Origin: Kordia sp. SMS9
GTDB lineage: Bacteria; Bacteroidota; Bacteroidia; Flavobacteriales; Flavobacteriaceae
Direction: 5' to 3'
DNA: 64,000 nt
Assembly: GCF_003352465.1 (NCBI RefSeq)
Contig: NZ_CP031153.1
Span: 1,664,465 to 1,728,464 of the forward strand
Shown here piece by piece: positions 1 through 8,117 of the stretch (the first letter of the stretch is position 1; each line of letters opens with the position of its first letter). The position numbers and the translations under genes were made by a program. Under the pieces are notes generated by a model. It made no database searches and was not told where the DNA came from. It saw nothing but the letters and a program-made list of their open reading frames with translations.

Positions 1-193
1 TAGAGGAACTTACGTCAAACGTTTCTGTAGCGGGACTTCCATCAATGATGACTATTTTTGCTACCGAGATGCGATTGATCCCTTTTTCCACTTCAATAGA
101 TTGTACGTCCATGGCGTCTGGAATAGCACTTCCATCGGTTTTAATATCGAAAGTGACCAATCCGCCACTTGTAATGTTTGTTGATGCGCTCAT
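1..193 (-). CDS. VgrG/Afp8-like eCIS spike protein (5' part only)
   Basis: Read on the minus strand, the ATG at 193 opens a frame that runs off the window edge; 64 residues are visible. It begins MSASTNITSGGLVTFDIKTD and continues with IPDAMDVQSIEVEKG and ISVAKIVIIDGS. This looks like the N-terminal beta domain of VgrG-like central spike proteins (Afp8/Pvc8, gp27-gp5 fold), which cap the inner tube tip. It lies 6 nt downstream of the LysM hub gene, the usual order in eCIS operons. The C-terminal spike and any effector extension lie outside the window. Family assignment is by sequence feel and context. Confidence 0.75.
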   Translation of the reverse strand, partial: MSASTNITSGGLVTFDIKTDGSAIPDAMDVQSIEVEKGINRISVAKIVIIDGSPATETFDVSSS

Positions 194-199
194 ATAGTT

Positions 200-871
200 T
201 TAGGTTGGCTTAATGATTGGTGGAAATACCAATTGTTCTCCACCTTTTAATTGTCTGAATTTGTTTAAATCATTGTACTCTGCTACTTGAATGTAATAGT
301 ACGGCGTGTTCCAAACCTTGTTTGATAATTGCGGCAAGCTTTCTCCTTGAACAACTTCGACCAAATGTGAAATGTCGGGAGAACTTTCATTGTCTTCTTT
401 TTTTCGCTTGTCAGCAGAAACATATTTTCCGAAGCTTAATGAGATTTTCGCTCTCAGCGGACTTCCATCAGGTTTGAAAAGTGTGTACGTAGTATCAAAT
501 GATTTTAATACGCTGTAAAATACCAAATCGCTTCCCCATTGAATTTTTACGAAATTCGGTCTGTGAATATCGCCGTTGTAGGTGTATACAATGTCTTCTA
601 AGGTTTCAATTTCCTTATTGAGATCAGTTCGTTTGTTATCGACAATACCTGTACAATCAATGACAATGTCAAAACTGAGATTGTCGCTTGGTGTGTGTTT
701 GTATTTTTGCGATGTTGTACTTGTATCAATAGGTTGTTGTTCATTGTATTCAATGCTACGACTCCATTTGATTGATTCTGGATTGATCATGAGATTGTAC
801 GGATCGCCTGAGACGGCTTGTGTAAAGTCTTCGTCTTTGTATCCTGTTATTTTCATATATTCTAATGCCAT
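200..871 (-). CDS. LysM-domain eCIS hub/tube-linking protein (Afp7/Pvc7-like)
   Basis: This 223-aa protein starts MALEYMKITGYKDEDF. The N-terminal ~150 residues contain the pattern seen in contractile-tail hub proteins (NLMINPESIKWSRSIEYNEQ, then a beta-rich stretch ending in RAKISLSFGKYVS). The last ~50 residues form a LysM-like module (VVQGESLPQLSNKVW, then IAEYNDLN-type and a terminal LVFPPI). In Afp/PVC particles this protein (Afp7, gp53-like) joins the tube end to the spike and baseplate. It lies between the DUF5908 gene and the spike gene. Its counterpart in a prophage would also carry LysM, but the neighbours favour an eCIS. Confidence 0.8.
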   Translation of the reverse strand: MALEYMKITGYKDEDFTQAVSGDPYNLMINPESIKWSRSIEYNEQQPIDTSTTSQKYKHTPSDNLSFDIVIDCTGIVDNKRTDLNKEIETLEDIVYTYNGDIHRPNFVKIQWGSDLVFYSVLKSFDTTYTLFKPDGSPLRAKISLSFGKYVSADKRKKEDNESSPDISHLVEVVQGESLPQLSNKVWNTPYYYIQVAEYNDLNKFRQLKGGEQLVFPPIIKPT

Positions 872-880
872 AATCGTGCT

Positions 881-1051
881 TTATCGGTTATACTTTTCTC
901 GTTTTTGTGCTTCAGTAATCATGCGACGGCAACTTTCCAATACTTCATTTTTGAGTTGTGAAGTATCATACGCGCTGCGTTTGCTGTGCAAGTTTTCATG
1001 AACGGTTTTTATTTCCGTCTTGATGACTAATTCTCTGATTTCTATCGGCAT
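881..1051 (-). CDS. DUF5908 small eCIS protein (Afp6/Pvc6 position)
   Basis: This 56-aa reading frame starts MPIEIRELVIKTEIK and ends QKREKYNR. The opening PIEIRELVIK is characteristic of DUF5908 proteins, which sit between the tube and LysM genes of Bacteroidetes eCIS loci, in the slot of Afp6/Pvc6. The rest is charged and probably helical. It has no signal peptide. It lies 21 nt from the preceding tube gene and 9 nt ahead of the LysM gene. The role of the family in the particle is unknown to me; a baseplate or assembly role is inferred from position. Confidence 0.8.
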   Translation of the reverse strand: MPIEIRELVIKTEIKTVHENLHSKRSAYDTSQLKNEVLESCRRMITEAQKREKYNR

Positions 1052-1072
1052 TTTGTACGTTTTGTATACGAT

Positions 1073-1522
1073 TTATGAACTTGTTCCCACATCAAAATAC
1101 GTGTATGCAAGTTCCATAGTTTCAATCAATATTTCACTTTCCTGCGATTTTAAATCGGACACTGCATAGCTTACGGGATATGCGTTGTGAAATGTCCATT
1201 TTTTTAAAACTTTCGCTTCATTATCAAGGAGATTTACAGATACATCTTGCGTTTTTATGGCGGTTGCAAGTCCACCATCAAGTGTATCTGAAAACCATTG
1301 AATGAGTGACGATCCTGTTGGAACAATGGCGCGTTTGAGTATTAAATTTTTACTCGAACTCGTCGTTGGCAACCGATATTTGAATCGGTTTTCTCCGCCG
1401 CCAGCCACTTCTTCTATGCCCAATTCTTTGCTGATTCCTGAGACTTCTTTAAAAGCCGCATCTTCGCCTTCAAACGAAAGTGAAAAATAGAAACCAACAG
1501 GATATGCACTGTTATTATCCAT
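1073..1522 (-). CDS. Contractile-tail inner tube protein, second copy (gp19/Afp5-like)
   Basis: This 149-aa member of the T4 gp19-like tube family has AYPVGFYFSLSF at the N-terminus, FKEVSGISKELG, then WTFHNAYPVSY and ILIETMELAYTYF near the C-terminus, the normal order of tube motifs. It is of typical length. Its ATG lies inside the end of the upstream tube gene (8-nt overlap), so the two are probably translationally coupled. In Afp/PVC the second tube-like protein (Afp5) forms the layer that adapts the tube to the hub. That specific role is inferred from gene order. Confidence 0.85.
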   Translation of the reverse strand: MDNNSAYPVGFYFSLSFEGEDAAFKEVSGISKELGIEEVAGGGENRFKYRLPTTSSSKNLILKRAIVPTGSSLIQWFSDTLDGGLATAIKTQDVSVNLLDNEAKVLKKWTFHNAYPVSYAVSDLKSQESEILIETMELAYTYFDVGTSS

Positions 1523-1976
1523 TTGTTATGATGAGTTGTTCGTGTGCAATTTCTAAGGTATCAATTGCCACTTCGTTTCCATCAGATTTCAAATCGGTAC
1601 TTGTAATTTTGGTTGGCCATGCATTGTTGAGCTGCCATTGCATGGTTACTTTTCCGGCTTCGTCCAATAGTTTTATTAATACCGTTCTACGCTTGATTGT
1701 GTTCATAGAAATTTCTGCATGCCATTTCCAAAAGGTATTGTCGTTGACAAAAACGCCGCGTTTCATGGTTACATTTCCATACTTTACAATGCCCGGCATT
1801 TTTTCAGTGGAAAAGAGTGTACTATTACTTTTACGGTATTCTATGATTTGATTTTCAACGTCCATTCCAGAAACTTCTTGGAATGCAACGCCTTTCATTT
1901 CAGTTCCTAAATCTACTTCGAATCGGAACTTCGGCATGGGCCATGTTGCGCCTTCTTTACTTCCATCATCTGCCAT
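1515..1976 (-). CDS. Contractile-tail inner tube protein, main copy (gp19/Afp1-like)
   Basis: This 153-aa gp19-type tube protein contains KFRFEVDLGTEMKGVAFQEV, EYRKSNSTLF, GNVTMKRGVF and WQLNNAWPTKI, followed by LEIAHEQL. These are the recurring motifs of Hcp/gp19 tube subunits, which polymerise into the rigid inner tube that carries cargo. It is slightly longer than the second copy downstream and keeps the KRGVF motif more canonically, so it is taken as the main tube subunit. It is co-transcribed with the sheath gene about 60 nt upstream. Confidence 0.87.
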   Translation of the reverse strand: MADDGSKEGATWPMPKFRFEVDLGTEMKGVAFQEVSGMDVENQIIEYRKSNSTLFSTEKMPGIVKYGNVTMKRGVFVNDNTFWKWHAEISMNTIKRRTVLIKLLDEAGKVTMQWQLNNAWPTKITSTDLKSDGNEVAIDTLEIAHEQLIITNG

Positions 1977-2035
1977 AATCTTATGTTTTTAATGAGTTAT
2001 ACTTTTTGTTTTTTTATACGGTTTCTAGGTATTTA

Positions 2036-3616
2036 TTAACTAGAAGTTGCTTGTTGTTGTTGGAATGTCAGTACAATAAATTCTGCTGGACGTACTACAG
2101 CAACTTTGACAGTTACATTCATAAATCCATTTAAAATATCGTCTGAAGTCATGGTGGAACCTAATCCGCATTCTACCGAAAAGGCTGCTGCTGCTGTGGC
2201 ACCTTGCAATCCTCCTTGTTTCCATATTCCAGTTAGGAAGCTTCCAATCATTGATTTTACACCTTCCCACGTATTTTTGTCATTTGGTTCAAAAACGTAC
2301 GCTTGCGCTGCTAGTTTACAGGATTGTTCCAAGAAATTCATGGTTCTTCTTACGGATAAGTAACGCCAATCTAAGCTGTTTCCATCTAAGGTTCTGGCAC
2401 CCCAAATTAGAATTCCAAGTCCATTGAAAAAACGAATCGCGTTGATTGATTTTCCTGAAACTGCATCCACATTTAGGTCTGCTTGTTGCGATTCTGAAAG
2501 TTTTATAGGTAAGGATGACGCACCCACCATAGAAGTATTTGCTGGTGCTTGCCATGGACCAACTTCGTTATCCGTTACAGTAATTACTCCAGCCATTCCG
2601 CCACTTGGTGGTAACATATTTGCATCGCTCAATACATGATTGATGATGGAACTGTACGTTTTGCTAGAAGTAATGAGTGAATTGTTGTATTGACTCACAG
2701 TTAATGGGGTTCCTGAAGGATTTTCAATGTTTCCAATAATCGTATCTACTGTTTGGTTTGGATTGTCTGCTGGACTTAATAATGGTTGTAATTGCTTTAC
2801 ATCGCCACCAAATAGATTGGTATAATCAATGTCGGAAGTCTGCATAATAGTCGTTCCCACAAATGGATAATACGCTGTTCCGTAATTGAGTCCGTTGGCA
2901 CCAGTGTTGTCACGGAATGCGGTGATGTCGTCCATCCACATTACGGGATCAGGATTTCTTCCTCCAATTACATCAAAAATGGCAACGGCGGTTTGCATTT
3001 CTTCTGCTTGTAATAGCATAGAAGCCATCAAGGTTCCGTTATTTGCCACGGAAAGCAATGTCGCTTCTGGACAGATATACATGGTTGGTTCTTGTTCGTT
3101 TTTCAACAATGCCAATCCGTTTGTTAAATCGTTCAATTGTACGTTCGGATTTACAATTTGATCGCCTGGTGTCATTGCTTTTCCTGATTGTGCTCCATAA
3201 CTTCCCACAGATACAATATATGCATCACCGCCACCATTTTCATAGAATAAGCGAATGCTGTTGTACAAATAGTAAATCGTGTTTGGATCGGGCACAATGG
3301 AATAGTAGGTGCCATCAATTAACATATAATCACCTTTTTCGGGCTGACTTTTTTCTGCCACCAAATAATACTGCGGACTGTATTGTTTTGCAGGATCTGC
3401 GGGTGCAGGAGGATCAGGTAGCATAAAAATTGCTTGAAAATCTGTAAAGGATGTAATTTTGGTCGGCACATTCGTGTACGATTTCCCTTCATACATGGCT
3501 TGTGGAGTATATCCTATAAATGCGGGAACTGCGGTTGCTACGGGAACAACAGAATTTCCGAAACCATTTATTTCATTGATATAAACCCCTGGAGATTTAA
3601 TGGTTGATAAATTCAT
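2036..3616 (-). CDS. Contractile-tail sheath protein (Afp2-4/Pvc2-4-like)
   Basis: This 526-aa sheath subunit begins MNLSTIKSPGVYINEINGFG, the classic N-terminus of phage-like sheath proteins, followed by VATAVPAFIGYTPQA. The C-terminal ~150 residues are the conserved sheath core (FLEQSCKLAAQAYVFEPND, then GIWKQGGLQG, then CGLGSTMTSDDI and FIVLTFQQQ). Sheath subunits form the outer helix whose contraction drives the tube into a target cell. Only one sheath gene lies between the terminator and tube genes, whereas Afp and PVC have three, so this eCIS may use a single sheath type in this block. Confidence 0.9.
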   Translation of the reverse strand: MNLSTIKSPGVYINEINGFGNSVVPVATAVPAFIGYTPQAMYEGKSYTNVPTKITSFTDFQAIFMLPDPPAPADPAKQYSPQYYLVAEKSQPEKGDYMLIDGTYYSIVPDPNTIYYLYNSIRLFYENGGGDAYIVSVGSYGAQSGKAMTPGDQIVNPNVQLNDLTNGLALLKNEQEPTMYICPEATLLSVANNGTLMASMLLQAEEMQTAVAIFDVIGGRNPDPVMWMDDITAFRDNTGANGLNYGTAYYPFVGTTIMQTSDIDYTNLFGGDVKQLQPLLSPADNPNQTVDTIIGNIENPSGTPLTVSQYNNSLITSSKTYSSIINHVLSDANMLPPSGGMAGVITVTDNEVGPWQAPANTSMVGASSLPIKLSESQQADLNVDAVSGKSINAIRFFNGLGILIWGARTLDGNSLDWRYLSVRRTMNFLEQSCKLAAQAYVFEPNDKNTWEGVKSMIGSFLTGIWKQGGLQGATAAAAFSVECGLGSTMTSDDILNGFMNVTVKVAVVRPAEFIVLTFQQQQATSS

Positions 3617-3670
3617 AAAATAGTAGTTATTAGTTCGTAATAATTTTTTATAAGTACTGAATAAGGCATC

Positions 3671-4486
3671 TTAGATATATAAGTACACTAAGGATGCTAT
3701 TGTATGGTCGTCTTGTGTTTGTAAATTTTGTGGATTCGGAATAGGCAATCCTTTGAATATGATTTCCTTTCGTTCGCCTGAAATGGTTTTTTTGGTATTG
3801 ATTAAATTGAATTGATGTGTTACTTCATTTGTTAATGGAATTTGGATTTGTGATGAAAATGGCAATGCGATATCACCATTTTGTAAGGTAATTTCCGCCG
3901 CAGCGGTAAACTGAATGGCTGCGTCTGTACTTTGTATTTCGAGTTGATTGTATTCTTGATTAGATTTGTTGATTATATAATAAACCCACTGTGTTTGGCG
4001 TGCCTGCAATTGAATGCTGTAAGCTATAGGATCGTTTGTTTTTTTTGCTTGAATGAGATCTTCAAACTTGATTGTCAATTGTAATGCATGTTGTGTAGCT
4101 GCTTTTTGCACAAATGTTTCTTTGAGCATTATACTATTGTTTGAAGCATCACTGTTTGTTTGATCACTTGTAAATGTGAGCACGCCAACTTCGTTCATGG
4201 GAATGTCCGTAAAATAGTAGAAATTCTGATCGGTGGTTCTTCCTAAAAATTCAAAAGCCGTTTGCCCAGAAACTTGCGAAATATAGTTTAAGTACGTTTC
4301 TAAAGATTGATTGGTGGTGGAATACACTTCAAATCCATCATTTGTTTTGCGTATTGTAAGTCCGTACTTCTGAAATGTGGCTTGCGTTTCTGCGGCAGCT
4401 TCATATAGCAAACATTCACAAACGTTTGATGCATAATACGAATGCGACACACTCACGTTGAATAGTAATGTATAGGTTGTATTCAT
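3671..4486 (-). CDS. Uncharacterised eCIS operon protein between tail terminator and sheath
   Basis: This 271-aa protein was not recognised. It has no signal peptide or membrane segment. The N-terminal part (MNTTYTLLFNVSVSHSYY, then FQKYGLTIRKTNDGFEVYST) is mixed alpha/beta. The rest is beta-rich, with LQLTIKFEDLIQ, WVYYIINKSNQEYNQLEI and KKTISGERKEIIFKGLPIP. The C-terminal half looks like an immunoglobulin- or carbohydrate-module-like beta sandwich. It overlaps the upstream DUF4255 gene by 4 nt (ATGA), so it is translationally coupled to it. Position suggests a structural or assembly accessory of the particle, but no function can be assigned from sequence. Confidence 0.7.
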   Translation of the reverse strand: MNTTYTLLFNVSVSHSYYASNVCECLLYEAAAETQATFQKYGLTIRKTNDGFEVYSTTNQSLETYLNYISQVSGQTAFEFLGRTTDQNFYYFTDIPMNEVGVLTFTSDQTNSDASNNSIMLKETFVQKAATQHALQLTIKFEDLIQAKKTNDPIAYSIQLQARQTQWVYYIINKSNQEYNQLEIQSTDAAIQFTAAAEITLQNGDIALPFSSQIQIPLTNEVTHQFNLINTKKTISGERKEIIFKGLPIPNPQNLQTQDDHTIASLVYLYI

Positions 4487-5061
4487 GATTTTTCGTCAGT
4501 ATTTGTGTTGATGCTTTGTACTGCGGTATCAAATCCTTCTGCTTCGTCAGCGACAATTGTTACGAGTCTCAATTTATAAATGACAGATGGTTGATATTTC
4601 GCGCCAAGCGCGGTCCACAAGTTTTGCATCTGCATGTAGTTTTCTCCTTTTTGAAATTCGTACTCCAACTTGCTAATTTCTTTCGGAATTTCAGCACTTT
4701 TAGTGGCATCAACCATTTCATTAATTTGAAAAAACTGAATAGATGCATCTAAAAATTTTAAGGCTTCTATATAATTGTCAAAATTGGGTGTAATCAGCGT
4801 ATACAAGTTATACCGATGGCTTAGCGATTTTCGGACATAATTTCCATCGCTTACTCGTTGATTTTGGTTGTAAAATTGTTTCGTAGTTTCTTGCTCCACG
4901 TGAATCAGCGAGATAATGATTTTGTTTTGATTTTCTTTAGGTACAGCGCCTGTTTGATCAATAATAGGATTGATCACTACAACATCGTCATCCAAGCCAA
5001 ATTTCATTTTGACATATTGGTTGAGTGTTTTTCCTGTAAATTGAAGTGCTTTTTCAATCAT
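4483..5061 (-). CDS. DUF4255 tail-terminator protein (Afp16/Pvc16-like)
   Basis: This 192-aa protein starts MIEKALQFTGKTLNQYVK and includes VVINPIIDQTG, KIIISLIHVEQE, YNLYTLITPNFDNYIEALKF and WTALGAKYQPSVIYKLRL. This is the DUF4255 pattern (Pvc16 N-terminal domain), the cap that terminates tube and sheath in eCIS particles. It is the first gene of the minus-strand operon, as in many Bacteroidetes eCIS clusters. No TAnnTTTG box was found in the 305 bases upstream. Confidence 0.85.
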   Translation of the reverse strand: MIEKALQFTGKTLNQYVKMKFGLDDDVVVINPIIDQTGAVPKENQNKIIISLIHVEQETTKQFYNQNQRVSDGNYVRKSLSHRYNLYTLITPNFDNYIEALKFLDASIQFFQINEMVDATKSAEIPKEISKLEYEFQKGENYMQMQNLWTALGAKYQPSVIYKLRLVTIVADEAEGFDTAVQSINTNTDEKS

Positions 5062-5366
5062 GTTGGTAAATGGTTTGGTTAGCTCGCTTGTAGCATGCTA
5101 AAATTAATAATACATTGATTGCACACAGTGAAGTAGGCGTATACGATTCATGTACATTTTGTAGTCGCACAAAATTTTCCGTAGACAAAACGTAGACAAC
5201 ATGAAATTTAGAACAATACAAATGCTGTATTGTAGCTCATATTATAGATGCTTTTATAATTATTTGGGGGAGAAGATATCAGCAATACTTCCTCACAAAA
5301 GATAGGAAATTATTGTGAATGAATTGAGTAGTTATTTTAATAAGTTAGCTGTGAGAATACACTATG
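5062..5366. other. Intergenic region upstream of the eCIS operon
   Basis: This stretch lies between the first eCIS gene and the end of the O-antigen-ligase gene and holds no ORF. It contains a perfect 8-bp dyad at 5213-5233 (ACAATACA, 5-nt loop, TGTATTGT) and a direct repeat of CGTAGACAAA/CGTAGACAAC near 5180-5200. No consensus TAnnTTTG promoter was found on the minus strand, so the eCIS may depend on another sigma factor or an activator. That is inference. Confidence 0.4.
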
Positions 5367-7853
5367 TTATTCTTCATATTTAGAAGGTGGCAAACTCATT
5401 GCTTGTGGATATTTTTTCTTTCGGCTTGCACGGTAATCTTCTTTGGCTTTTTCGAGTTGTCCCAATTGCTCATAACAATATCCGCGACTGTATTCTGCTT
5501 TTCCATCGACAAAGGCACGTGCTTTAATGACTCGCGAAAGGTTTTTGATAGCAGCTTCGTAGTCTTTATTAATCAAATCGATAATACCAATATTTTGAAC
5601 CGAGAGAAAGTCTCTAGGATTGGTTTCTAAAATTTTTTCAAAAATAACGCGCGCCTGTGCATATTGTTGTTTTACAAACAAGTCGTACGCTTCTTGATGT
5701 TTTTCTTTTACTTCTTTGCTGCTTAAATAGGATTTAAATTTGAGTTTCCCCATCACTTCTTTTTTTGCATCTACCAGTTTTTTGCTATACGTATTGTATG
5801 CAATTCCAGTATCCAACACTTTCAACATTAAATCACTGTCTTTGTAAAACTCATACATCGTATTGGCTTTCGTTTCCCATTCGTTAATATCTCTTGGATT
5901 GTATTTAGAATAACGATGCATAGCATTCAGCAAACTTGCGGTATCTTTTCGTTTTGCATAAATCTTTTTCAACATGTAATAATTGGTCTTAAATGCTGGG
6001 AAAATATCAAAAACTTGTTCCGAATAGTATTGTGCACTATCTAAATTATCTTTTACATTTAAAAAGATTTCTGCTTTAAATGATTTTACCAACAACGCAT
6101 CTACATTGTATGATTTTGATTCGTTTAAAATTTTCAACGCTTCGTCATATTGCTTTGCTTTGATGGCGTAATTTGCTAAAAACACATTATTTACCGTTCC
6201 TACATAACTCAATTGCGGATAGTTTGTCCATTGTTTTTTGACACTTTCAAAGCTATTTTTAAGCTTCTTATCACTAAATAACGTTTTGCCCATTAAATCG
6301 GTTCGAAGATTACGCTGCAATTGATACGCACTCAGTATCGCATAATTAGAAGCTGTACTCACCACACTGAATAAAAACAAAATCCCAAACAACGCGTATG
6401 GTAATTTTTTGTTGGAAGTTGCAGGTTGATCGCTTTTTTTTGAGCGTGTAAAAGCAATTAGCAAACTTACCGTGAAAATAAAATAAAACTGAATTGGTGG
6501 TCGCTCTAGCGGAAAGTTTAAAAGTGCGTCAAACGTATACGAAGCCGCTACTAAAAAAATAGCGAAATACACCCATTGCATTTCATACGAAGTTTCGGTG
6601 CGCATCAACTTAAAAAACCAGAGCAATGGAAACACAAATAAGCTTACATACAACAAAAAACCTACAATTCCAGTCTCAGCAAGTTTTTCTAAAAAATCAT
6701 TGTGTGCTCGTCTTGGATTGGCGAACGCACCTTTATTATTATTGAAGTTTTGATAATGCTCTCTTTTACCAACTGCTTTGTAATTTCCGTAGCCAACACC
6801 TAAAATTGGACTTTTCTTAAAGTTTCTAATTGCCAAAGCCCACAGTGAAAACCGCCCAGAACTAAGATTCGATTTCTTTTGAATGGTAATGGTATTGTTT
6901 GCTATTTTACCTTCTTTTACAGCACTATTTTCCGCAATCGTCTTTCCTTTATAAAAATCAATATTCTTTGGGTTGAGCATGTCATCCAAAGAATTCATAG
7001 TGCCTTTTTCAATTTTATTCACATTGACCACCATTAAAATGACAAACAACGGTGTCAATGCTAAAATGATGGTTTCTTTTTTTAAAGAAGCTGTATTTTT
7101 CTTTTTGATAATTCCGAAGAGTAAAAAACCAAGGATGCAAAGGAACATAAAACTCAACGAAACCATGGCCGATCTTGAACCTACTAAAAATAGTGCCATC
7201 ATCCCTAAAATGATTGCAAGGAGCGAAGTATATTTCCAAATTTTGGTAAAATGAATAAAACCATATATCAATAATGGCAACTGCACCGCAATAAAAGCAG
7301 TATAAATGTTCACATTGGAAAATCCACTTCGAAGTCCATTTACAAACTCCAACGATCGCATCAATGCTGCATTTCCATAAAAATAATTTACAGCGCGCCA
7401 ACCATAAAACCCTACCAAAACGATAGAAACTTTACAGGCAAATACAAAAAATGCCTTCGGGTTTTTTCTCACGAAAGTGTACACGCAAAAAAAGGCAACT
7501 ATAATATTTACAAAACGCGACAAGTGTACCAAACTTTCACTTGCATTAATAGCGGTAATCATGGACAAACAACCTACAGTAAAAAATCCTGCCAGCAACC
7601 CGAGATACAATTTTGCGGTTTTCTGTAACTGAAATGCTTGAAAAAAATGGTTGTTTTTTACAATAAAAATCAACGCAACAATATTGAGTAACGACACATA
7701 CAACCATTGTGGCGCATCATAATCCATGGCATTTAGCAAAGGAATAAAACACGACATCATATACAAGAGTAGAAAAACATGTGCAATGATCAATTGATTT
7801 GGAAGTTGGTTTGTTGCGGAAGCCGCGTTGCTTTTAGGCTTGTTTTTAGGCAT
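5367..7853 (-). CDS. O-antigen ligase (Wzy_C) family membrane protein with C-terminal TPRs
   Basis: The first half holds about a dozen membrane segments and a large periplasmic loop with the Wzy_C/WaaL signature (SSGRFSLWALAIRNFKKSPI, then GVGYGNYKAVG and RRAHNDFLEKLAETGIVG). The C-terminal ~300 residues are soluble and contain tetratricopeptide-like helices (FEKILETNPRDFLSVQNIG; AEYSRGYCYEQLGQLEKA). Proteins of this family transfer or polymerise lipid-linked glycans at the outer face of the inner membrane. The start is taken at MPKNKPKS (7853), because the 17 upstream codons are not hydrophobic. No polysaccharide cluster adjoins it, so the substrate is unknown. It ends 300 nt before the eCIS operon on the same strand. 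Confidence 0.8.
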   Translation of the reverse strand: MPKNKPKSNAASATNQLPNQLIIAHVFLLLYMMSCFIPLLNAMDYDAPQWLYVSLLNIVALIFIVKNNHFFQAFQLQKTAKLYLGLLAGFFTVGCLSMITAINASESLVHLSRFVNIIVAFFCVYTFVRKNPKAFFVFACKVSIVLVGFYGWRAVNYFYGNAALMRSLEFVNGLRSGFSNVNIYTAFIAVQLPLLIYGFIHFTKIWKYTSLLAIILGMMALFLVGSRSAMVSLSFMFLCILGFLLFGIIKKKNTASLKKETIILALTPLFVILMVVNVNKIEKGTMNSLDDMLNPKNIDFYKGKTIAENSAVKEGKIANNTITIQKKSNLSSGRFSLWALAIRNFKKSPILGVGYGNYKAVGKREHYQNFNNNKGAFANPRRAHNDFLEKLAETGIVGFLLYVSLFVFPLLWFFKLMRTETSYEMQWVYFAIFLVAASYTFDALLNFPLERPPIQFYFIFTVSLLIAFTRSKKSDQPATSNKKLPYALFGILFLFSVVSTASNYAILSAYQLQRNLRTDLMGKTLFSDKKLKNSFESVKKQWTNYPQLSYVGTVNNVFLANYAIKAKQYDEALKILNESKSYNVDALLVKSFKAEIFLNVKDNLDSAQYYSEQVFDIFPAFKTNYYMLKKIYAKRKDTASLLNAMHRYSKYNPRDINEWETKANTMYEFYKDSDLMLKVLDTGIAYNTYSKKLVDAKKEVMGKLKFKSYLSSKEVKEKHQEAYDLFVKQQYAQARVIFEKILETNPRDFLSVQNIGIIDLINKDYEAAIKNLSRVIKARAFVDGKAEYSRGYCYEQLGQLEKAKEDYRASRKKKYPQAMSLPPSKYEE

Positions 7854-8089
7854 TGCTTGGATTTTTACGTCATGAAAAATACTAATTTTCACCGTGTAAG
7901 TCAAATGAATTCTAACGACTATTAGTCATGACTTTCAAAACAAATAAAGAGAAAAATATTGAAATCTGATAAAATGTTTTTTAAAAGAATAGAAGAAACC
8001 CGATTAAACGCATCAATACAACGTTGATTGCTGTTACAATAACAACGTATTTATTATAAAAAGTGATAAAGGATTCTACGAATAGTTAG

Positions 8090-8097
8090 TATCTTTG
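8090..8097 (+). promoter_or_regulatory. Bacteroidetes -7 box upstream of sufS
   Basis: TATCTTTG matches the TAnnTTTG consensus, but an ATG begins only 2 nt after it (8100). Transcription should start a few bases past the box, so that ATG cannot be used normally; the ATGs at 8118, 8121 or 8136 are better starts. No clear -33 TTTG was seen. Confidence 0.55.
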
Positions 8098-8117
8098 CAA
8101 TGCAAGAAAAAGAGAGT

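Noticed and set aside
1-5061. Prophage or type VI secretion cluster
   Set aside because: The genes include sheath, tube, LysM, DUF5908 and DUF4255, which fit an eCIS. No capsid, terminase, integrase or TssJLM membrane genes are in the visible part.
8100-8117. Earlier start for SufS
   Set aside because: The ATG is 2 nt after a -7 box, so it would lie upstream of or at the transcription start.
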